From Scytalidium lignicola (taxonomy: Eukaryota > Ascomycota > Leotiomycetes), in the NCBI GenBank assembly GCA_002812745.2, contig NCSJ02000394.1, positions 1 through 37,101 on the forward strand: 37,101 bases of DNA, in the 5' to 3' direction. Below are positions 32,640 through 37,101 of the stretch, piece after piece. The notes under the pieces were generated by a model, which had not been told where the DNA came from, made no database searches, and saw only the letters and a program-made list of their open reading frames with translations. Positions within the stretch are counted from its first letter, which is position 1. Every line of letters begins with the position of its first letter. The position numbers and the translations under genes were made by a program.

Positions 32640-34250
32640 TAAACTATTATCTTATAGTATTTTCTTTTTTGTAATTATGTTTTATGTTATGCTTTGTGAA
32701 AAATTACTTAAAGTATATTAATTACTTTTATTATAAAGTAGTTGTTAACCTTTTAAGTCTTCCTTGCTTTCTCCTAGCTTTAAGGTTGTTTAAATCTAAG
32801 TTATGTTTCTTATTATACTCTTCTAGCATTTCATTATTATTAATATTTTCTTGTAATTCCTAAGAATCTTCCTTGTTAGTATATCTCTTCTAGTTAATAA
32901 GGTATTTAAAAATTCTTCTTTGTTATCCATAGTCTAAGATTATTTCTACTTTATATTCATTGTTTAAGTTGATAGTACTTATCTTCCTTGGTTTTAGGTT
33001 ATTGCTTTCTTACTTCTTGTACAACTCAAGAGCAAAGATAAGGAAAACAAGGTAGATATGAATCTACTTTAGTATATCTAGCTTATAAGCAAGGCTATGA
33101 TTTCCTATTACCTTTGTTATTTTCCAAGGCTTTAAGTATTTGTTAGCAAACTTATAATAAGGTTGTTATTACTTGATATAGATAGTAAAAACTAATACTT
33201 AATCCTTAAGGTTAAAAGACTTTAATATTTGATGTTGGTTATATTATTTCTTATAAAGTTTCTGAGTATGTTGAAGTAAACTTATAATCTTGTTATAACT
33301 CTCTTATAACTTTTCAACTCTTTTAATAACTACTAATACCTTAAAAGAAGGCTTTCTGTTAACTAGCCCTAGCTTTACTAGTCCTTATAATTTGTATCCT
33401 ATGAGAACTTCTACAAGGGATGTTTGTATAGTAGAATGTTATAAAGTGTTGTAAACATACTTTGCTAAGTATAACTTAGTTGTTTAATCATCTTGAGTAA
33501 AGGAGTAATAAACTTATAAGTAATGTTTTAAGTTCTGGTTTTGACATTCAGTTTAGCTGTTAGTCTGAGGATGTTATACAGTACTCATCTGCTTCTTCAT
33601 TACTAAGTAATAACAAAAAGACACTTAGAACTTACTCTTGAATCAAGTATCTTGATCAGATATTATACCCTTAAATAGACTAAATGGTTGAATGATGTAA
33701 TATAATAACAACTTAACAACTCTATCAGTACTAATATACTTAATGATAAGGATATAAATCAAGTATTTAATGAACTTGTAGACTATTACTAGAATAATAT
33801 TATATTCTTTATCCTTAAAAGAAGTAAAAAAGTAATAATTTAATGATGAAATCTACTAAGATTTCTTCAAAAGGTTTAATTAATATCAATAAAGATATTA
33901 GCTTGTTATAAAGTAGATAATGTCTTAACTTAGTTCTTTAACAAATAACATAAGTAAAGATATACTTCTTAATGTCTTTCTGTAAATTATTCTAATAGTA
34001 ATAGTTAATTAATTGTTTTAAAACTTTAATAATACTTAAATATTTATTAGTAAGAGTATTATAAAAAGCATTTAGCAATTTAATCTTTAATAAGTAGTTA
34101 TCAAGAATATAAACATATCCTTAATACCTTAAAAGCTTATTATCTCTTAATACTTAAAAGTTATACTTTAAGACTTTAGTAATAGATTACTTGTTATATT
34201 ATTACTTTTACTCTTCGTTAACAATAAAAGTGTCCTTTTGTTATACTTTA
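32640..34250 (-). pseudogene. Gypsy-3 integrase and chromodomain remnant
   Basis: On the minus strand: an HHCC-type finger region (about 34,080-33,930, ending YVIC.RTKLR), PFEEILVDFIIKL (about 33,860), the AYHPQTNSQTE block (about 33,580-33,549) carrying the catalytic Glu, YNTL.HSTIQTSLVEVLIGYKL (about 33,440-33,370), and KYLKPWKITKVIGNHSLAYKL (about 33,140-33,080). The chromodomain follows as EYKVEIILDYG.QRRIFKYLIN.KRYT (about 32,965-32,870), with the aromatic-cage Trp codon as TAG. Stops replace Gln/Arg/Trp. The product would insert element DNA; the chromodomain directs it to heterochromatin in this family. Confidence 0.78.
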
Positions 34251-34734
34251 TAAATAATATTTGCAAAGTTAAGTAATAAGTTCTTTAATATTATTATAAT
34301 TTTAACCTTTTTAACTTATACTGAAAGAATATATAATTCATGACTTATAACTCTAATAACAGTATTATCCTAAAAAGATATAATACTCTAAATACCTTTA
34401 AGTTCAGTTATTACAAAGTTGTTAAGCTTTTACAACTAATTAATAAGGTCTTGATTGTTTAGTAAAACAAGTTCAGTTGTTAAGGAATTTACTTCTTTTA
34501 ACTAGTTAACAAGACTTTAACTTAACAAGTTTACAAGTTCTTTACTACTTATATTTAGTATTTGTAAGAACTTATTAAGGAAATTTAGTAATAACTCTTA
34601 GTATATTATTATAATATTAGTTATATCTTGTAGATTAAGCCTTTATAACAACTTATTAACAAGGTTTTAAGAGTTTAGTTTATATTCAATCTTAAAATTA
34701 TATTTAAATAATTCTTATATTATTATTATTCTTA

Positions 34735-37101
34735 CATTATAGGCTATAAGGCCACCTTAAGGGTATACAAGATAATTACATTGTCATACAGGAAATTGTA
34801 CTAGTTCCTTAGCTAGGTGAAAACCTTTATACTACTCTTTATCTGCTTAGATGTAATTGCCTTGCCTTATCTTTACTATCCTCTTGTCCAGTACTTGGCT
34901 TACTAACTTGGTTGAGGAGAGTTTCACTATACTATTAAGTTAGTAGTTAATAGCTTAGTTCTCTAAGACATTATTATTTCATTATTGTTTTGTTTTACTC
35001 TTGGATCCTTAGTTATACTGTTAATTTGTACTCTTACAGTCTTCTTATAATTAATACTTAATTAACAATCTGTTTATATCCTTAACAACTTTTTAGTATT
35101 TTTCTTAAGTCTCTTGTTGTATAAGCCTTTGTTTTAAAGTTCTTTCTTGTTCATTTTAAGTTTGAACAGTCAATGATTAGATAACAAGTTGTTTCTTCTA
35201 CAAGTTTACAATTGTATAATAATATGTTTATGTTGAGTATATAATGTTTAAACAAATACACTTATAGTCTAATTTTACTAGTATGAATTTGTATAATTAA
35301 CAAGTTAATTGCTTTGTCCAGTTTATTATATAAGAGTAATGCNTTTTTTATTAAAAGTAAGAAAGTCTACAACTTTTGTATAGTTATATAGCTTAATTAG
35401 CTTAATAACTTTAAAGCTTTAAGTTTATCTTACCTTCTAATCTTTTGTTATAACTATGTTGATTGCCTTTGATATTACTTAGTAACCCCTTTATCATTAC
35501 AATTATATTACTTTGTATTCATTACTTTCTTTAAGTAATTACNTTTTTTGTTTATTGCTTATATCTTTTTCTTTTCTTTAAAAGTCTTGTTGTCTTATTG
35601 TTTATTCAATGAATTACTTATTTTAAGCTTGTATAATTAAGGTGATCTTTAAATGTTATTACTCTTTTATTTAAGTATAAGTTTAATAGTAAGTAGAATA
35701 TCTTTGTCTTTAAGCTTTGAATTAGAGTATCTTTATAAGCTCTTGTTATTATATAAAGATATTACAACTATGTTATAAGTAAACAATAGTTAATTCCTTT
35801 TAGATTGTTATCAGATTTTGTAAGTTGATAGTATATAATAATACTGTATACAATTGTACTTTGTATAATTATTGTATAAATCTGTTTTACTCTTATGAAG
35901 TTGTATCTTTATGTCTTTGTTGTTAGTCTTGTTAATATAAATATTTATGTAGTTAGCTTTTTCTTAATTGTCTTTGTATAAGCTTTAAAATTAAGTTGTT
36001 AATTAAGTTAGATCCTTAGAAAATAAGTTGATTCTTTAGACTTCAATTCTTTGTTGCTAAGGTATATCAACTCTTTCTTTATTATATGAGTATATGTAAA
36101 GTGTATTAACTTACTTTTGCTTACTTCGAATTATATACCTTTATATATTACTTACCTTTTACATATTTTCTAGCTTACTTTTAATGTTTTACAACAACTA
36201 TTTATAGTGTATACACAGTTGAGAAGGTTTATATCATCTATAAAGTTAATTATAGTTAAACTTTTTATCTTTCTTAATTTATTATATAAAGTAAAGATAT
36301 ATAATATAAACAGTATTAATAAGAGTAAAGAACCTTGTAAGACTCTTACCTTTATTAAGATCAGCTAAGTTGTTTTATCATCAAAGGATAAACAAGTAAT
36401 CTTGTCTATTAAGTAATTGTTAATTTAGCTTATTAACTATTATAAGAAGTCTTTCTCTTAAAGTATATGTTGTAATCACTTATAGTTTATTATGTCAAAT
36501 ACTTCTTTGAGATCAAGTTATAATAATGATGTAATAATGCCTTAATATTATGTTGTATAAATAATGTCTGTTATTGTCCTTGCTGTTAATTCTGTAGATT
36601 TACTATGTTTATTTCCTATTTGTCCTTTTAAAAGTAATCCTTACTTCTTCATTGCTTTTATAATGTGAATAGTTATTATAACTTCAAATACTTTTACTAT
36701 ACAATTAAGTAGTATAATTGGCTACTATTCTCTAACTTGTTATAGTTATTCCATTGTCTTACTTAGTTTTCATAGTACTATTATATTTATTATATAATAA
36801 TTACAAGGAAAGTGTTCTAATCTAAAGCTTGTTTTAATTAAGATTGTCAGAATTCATTATAATAGTTAACTATAAGCTTATAAAAACTTATTGGTTAATC
36901 AGTCTAGCCTTAACACTTTTTATACTCTAGTCTTGTAAAGTACTTGTATAACAATTACTTTATTATAGCCTTTATCTATCTTAATTACTCTTGCTTGATT
37001 TATATCTTGTAGTCTGATATAATCTACTTATACTTCTAGGAAAAACTTAATTATAAGTACTATTACTTTCTTATTGTATATATACATTAGTAGTCTTTCT
37101 A
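34735..37101 (-). mobile_element. 3' half of a Tad/I-type LINE retrotransposon (minus strand, cut by window edge)
   Basis: On the minus strand the second ORF runs from the window edge to a stop near 34,974, then an AT-poorer 3' UTR of about 240 bp ending in a TAATAATAATAT-like A-rich tail at about 34,735-34,718. Lack of LTRs, the RT type and the terminal tail identify a non-LTR element. Its 3' end abuts Gypsy-3, into which it probably inserted. Confidence 0.75.
34974..37101 (-). pseudogene. LINE ORF2 remnant (reverse transcriptase and C-terminal zinc motif)
   Basis: RT blocks on the minus strand: PIILLNCIVKVFE (about 36,700), an expected GHRxxRSTE block reading GNKHSKSTE (about 36,600), LDLKEVFDIINYK (about 36,500), VLQGSLLLLILFILYI (about 36,330) and FIDDINLL (FIDD at 36233-36244, for FADD). 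Further on, a SKSKLIHFT block (about 36,110) and a CxC..EET..xLIIDC zinc-type motif (about 35,230-35,170) mark the C-terminus. The frame is peppered with TAA/TAG. The start lies outside the window. Confidence 0.75.

Larger units (their letters stand above)
30697..34735 (-). mobile_element. Gypsy-3: minus-strand Ty3/Gypsy 3' half (integrase, chromodomain, C-terminus)
   Basis: On the minus strand, integrase and chromodomain remnants lie at about 34,080-32,850 and the C-terminal end with polypurine tract at about 30,770-30,697. The 2 kb between them is longer than usual and includes a 144-bp inverted-repeat element, degenerate tandem repeats and a palindrome, so two related elements may be joined here. 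RT is not seen; a LINE 3' end abuts at about 34,735, and the missing part may lie beyond the window. Confidence 0.6.

Noticed and set aside
11830..37101. Centromere identity for the A+T-rich block
   Set aside because: Composition and dead elements alone cannot distinguish a centromere from other RIPped heterochromatin.
1..37101. CRISPR arrays, bacterial operons, tRNA or rRNA genes
   Set aside because: None seen; the introns, regulator type and elements are fungal, and no repeat-spacer structure or cloverleaf was recognised.

Overview
The window looks like a filamentous ascomycete (Pezizomycotina) chromosome. The support is short spliceosomal introns (53-106 nt) with GT..AG ends and CTAAC/CTAAT-like branch sites, a Zn2Cys6 regulator, fungal-type Copia, Gypsy and LINE retroelements, and heavy C-to-T / G-to-A decay of those elements typical of repeat-induced point mutation (RIP). 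Species cannot be given.

Layout. (1) 1-11.5 kb is ordinary gene-bearing DNA of moderate GC. It holds a 5'-truncated, GC-rich pseudogene of a PD-(D/E)XK nuclease-like accessory family (stop in place of Trp); a METTL7/TMT1-like SAM methyltransferase (minus, four exons); a sugar-porter MFS transporter (plus, intronless); an AIF/AMID-like FAD-NAD(P)H oxidoreductase (minus, three exons); and a Zn2Cys6 transcription factor (plus, two exons). The last two are divergent across a 627-bp intergenic region. All four intact genes give continuous reading frames once introns are removed. (2) From about 11.8 kb to the end the DNA is extremely A+T-rich and gene-less. It is a nest of dead retrotransposons: Copia-1 (one 119-bp LTR, gag, start of pol), Gypsy-1 with a chromodomain (plus), a complete Copia-2 bounded by two LTRs and a perfect AATAT target duplication, a solo LTR with GCTAA duplications, Gypsy-2 (plus, broken in RNase H), an inverted LTR with polypurine tract, a minus-strand Gypsy integrase/chromodomain, a 144-bp inverted-repeat-ended element in TTAA, and the 3' half of a minus-strand LINE.

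How it works together. The transporter, FAD oxidoreductase, methyltransferase and pathway-type regulator could form a small catabolic or metabolite cluster, but there is no backbone synthase, so this is inference only. The repeat block is the clearest biology here: stops replace Gln, Arg and Trp codons, catalytic Asp and Gly residues are changed by transitions, and the two LTRs of Copia-2 differ at about 40 sites that are all transitions. I found no convincing new molecular system. The best leads are the uneven RIP inside Copia-2, the paired CGG-N8 sites before the transporter, the GATA palindrome before the regulator, and the 144-bp inverted-repeat element.
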